Position numbers and translations under genes: made by a program
Shown here: positions 62,001 through 64,000 of the stretch, one piece after another
Layout of the letters: each line of letters begins with the position of its first letter
How positions within the stretch are numbered: position 1 is the first letter of the stretch
Notes under the pieces: generated by a model
The model's database searches: none
What the model saw: only the letters and a program-made list of their open reading frames with translations
Told to the model about the DNA's origin: nothing
From: Hydractinia symbiolongicarpus
Lineage: Eukaryota > Cnidaria > Hydrozoa > Anthoathecata > Hydractiniidae
Assembly (NCBI RefSeq): GCF_029227915.1
Contig: NC_079882.1
Location: forward strand, 6,696,001-6,760,000
DNA length: 64,000 nt
Reading direction: 5' to 3'

Positions 62001-62962
62001 CTGTTGGACGAACACGATAATATTTTGAAAAAGTAAAATGTGATTTTTTTTCTCAGATTTTATCAAAATTTAAAGAATAAAAGGGGAAATATGAATAAAG
62101 CAACCTTATCATGTAGACAGACTTTTCGCCTAAAAGATCCATTGGACTTATGGTATTTTAAAAATATAGGATCATAGATATTTACTAAAAATTCTGTTGG
62201 ACGTACAGTGTTGGACGTACGAAACACAAAAAATATCCAAAAAGTAAAAATTTTTATAAAAAAATAGTTGGGGACTACCGTGGTTTGAGGAGGGAAAGAT
62301 TTTTTTTTAGCATAATTTTACAGCTGGTTTAATTTCTTAAAATAGAGAATATATGCGTCCAACAGATTTGCGGATAATTTAGAAAAACACGGGAACAAAA
62401 TTAAAGGCAAATTAAAAGCGCCAAAATGTCTAAATAATATATATAAGTTGAAAATTCAAATAAGGTGTGCGTCCAACAGATTGTATACTGAAGTATCTAC
62501 ATTAAAAATCATTGTTTAGTTTAAAACTATCCTTTAAGACCAAGACCAATATTTTCTAAATTAAAAGGGCTTGATTTCTATTAAGAAAAAAAATCATAGT
62601 AAGTAAAAAAAAAAAAACAGTAAAAATCTGTCGGACGCACACTTGAGTTTTATCAGTCTGGAACCTTAATGAATTAAAAGAATCATTCAAAGTTTAGTTT
62701 TCTGAATTGACTACAATTAGGATTGATAGGTTAAATAATTTATAGCAAGGCGTTTTCATTTGCAAAAACATGGATCTACTTTTTAGGACCGGTATAATCT
62801 GTTGGACGCACAATTTAATAACCTAATGTTCCCCAAATAGTGGAAAATATATCTATTCCTCAAATTTTGTTATTCCTGGAAAGGTATCCATCGCATTGGC
62901 ACACAAATAAAAAATAAGAAACAAAAGGGTATTTAACAAATTGTGCATATGCGTCCAACAGA
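62001..62962. repeat. Spaced array of a 10-13-bp motif in both orientations
   Basis: The motif ctgttggacgcac, or a close variant, occurs forward at 62001, 62194, 62208, 62628 and 62800, and reversed (gcgtccaacag) at about 62355, 62469 and 62951. Spacing is mostly 110-190 bp, and the DNA between copies is not obviously repeated. The outer copies are inverted to each other, so the block could be a transposon with terminal and internal copies of one binding site. No coding content. Confidence 0.6.
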
Positions 62963-62964
62963 TG

Positions 62965-64000
62965 AGAAAGTATACCTTGAGGTGGATTAATGCAAATTTC
63001 TCTTTTTTTTCAAAATTAATGTTTTGAATTCGATTTTCTTTGTCGTACATATAATTAAAGAGTGCTAAAAAGGCAATAAAAACTCTTTCTAAATAAATAA
63101 AAACTCTTTTTTTGTCTAGGTGTTTACCAATTAAAAAATAGCCAACCTGTGTTTTGTTTTATGATTTTGTTAGATTTATAATTCTCTGACCTTTTCGAAA
63201 ACTGAACTTTTCTGGAACTCACGCAATTAGTCTCTCGCAAATCATAACTTGGTTTTTAGGTGAAAACATTTATAACGAGTCATGTTCAATAGGTTTAATT
63301 CGAGCATAAAAAGTGCGATCAAATTGTTTGTTTTTTGTACCTAAAGTTGATTAATTTTATCGAATTTTACCTATATACCGAAATGAATAACTTTGCAACC
63401 CATTGGCTAATTCCTCTAAATACTTTACTTCCCTAGTCTTCGCTTTGAGATTAAAATGTTGGGGAAGTCAAGTTTCAAGTTCCCATATAATCTCCTCTTT
63501 GAGCTAACAATGCCTTTCTTCCGCCATGTTTTTGTACCTTGTATCAAAAATGGTCCATTTGCGAAAAATCTTCTTAAATTATTTGAAATAGATCGATTCG
63601 CAAAAATTCATCTTCGCTTAACGCATTTTTTTTTTAAATCTTATTTGTTATTTTGTTCTTAATAGTACGGACCTCAGTATTTGCCCTTGTTTTGTTCTTA
63701 TTTACAGATATTTTTCTTAAAGTTTTTGGAATTTGTGTTTACATTGAAATTTTGGATGCTTTTGTTGTTGAGGTAGCTTCAAAATTATGTTCAAAAACGA
63801 TCGAGCAATTATTGTGGGTGAAGAAAGAATTTGAGGAAAAATTTTATCCTGAGTTGTTCTTGTTTGATGGAAAAATTTAGAATCAGGATGCTTTTAGTTT
63901 TGAAAGCAATGATTTGAGATTTGAACTCGTGTTCTTAGAAAAGTTTTCTTGTAAAACAAAAAGCATGTAATGAACGATTTTTCCACTGCACTAATAGAAA
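62965..64000. other. Right-edge stretch, no gene recognised
   Basis: Short plus-strand frames at 63456-63880 are hydrophobic and AT-driven. I see no domain or splice pattern that supports a gene. Confidence 0.4.

Noticed and set aside
62001-62962. CRISPR-like array
   Set aside because: The motif is too short, occurs in both orientations, spacing is long and irregular, and the genome is clearly eukaryotic.
63456-63880. Two small plus-strand frames at the right edge
   Set aside because: They have phenylalanine/leucine-rich AT-driven composition, no domain and no clear exon borders.

Overview
The window is animal nuclear DNA. It is strongly AT-rich, has GT-AG introns and carries single-copy genes whose proteins align residue by residue, from my knowledge of the families, with metazoan orthologues. 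Many small non-autonomous transposons, tRNA-derived SINE-like repeats and a LINE, together with a DDE transposase relic and a SWIM zinc-finger relic, suggest an early-branching animal. A cnidarian, perhaps a hydrozoan, is my best guess; this is inference, because no rRNA or mitochondrial marker is present.

Layout. 1-5300: transposon relics (DDE transposase pseudogene, SINE, SWIM zinc-finger relic, degenerate tandem repeat). 5315-6364 (+): KRR1, ribosome biogenesis. 7141-17059 (+): a complete PARP1 gene that I could assemble as 29 in-frame exons encoding 980 aa. 17060-21900: repeats, including a tandem array with a short hairpin core. 21905-32758 (-): a CELF/Bruno-type RNA-binding protein gene, 10 exons, 502 aa; one intron carries a 1.33-kb inverted-repeat element with a 54-bp minisatellite inside. 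32760-36000: small transposons and a convergent THAP / C2H2 zinc-finger pair, both apparently frameshifted. 37019-41123 (+): BORCS5 (lysosome positioning), a RHNO1-like 9-1-1 checkpoint-clamp partner, and ALKBH3 (DNA/RNA dealkylation), close together on one strand. 41688-45075: decayed non-LTR retrotransposon plus a SINE. 45682-55973: two direct tandem copies of a 5146-bp unit, each ending in the purine gene PAICS. 56092-56354: a 263-bp divergent promoter. 56355-59778 (+): PPAT. 59800-64000: a MITE and a region with one 10-13-bp motif recurring in both orientations.

How the genes relate. PPAT (step 1) and PAICS (steps 6 and 7 of de novo purine synthesis) are head to head, as in vertebrates. 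The distal PAICS copy is separated from that promoter and has a new N-terminus made at the duplication junction. PARP1, the RHNO1-like gene and ALKBH3 are all DNA-damage genes. RHNO1-like and ALKBH3 lie 270 bp apart, and several genes have a splice-acceptor-like site just 5' of the ATG, so spliced-leader trans-splicing, perhaps of polycistronic RNA, deserves a test.
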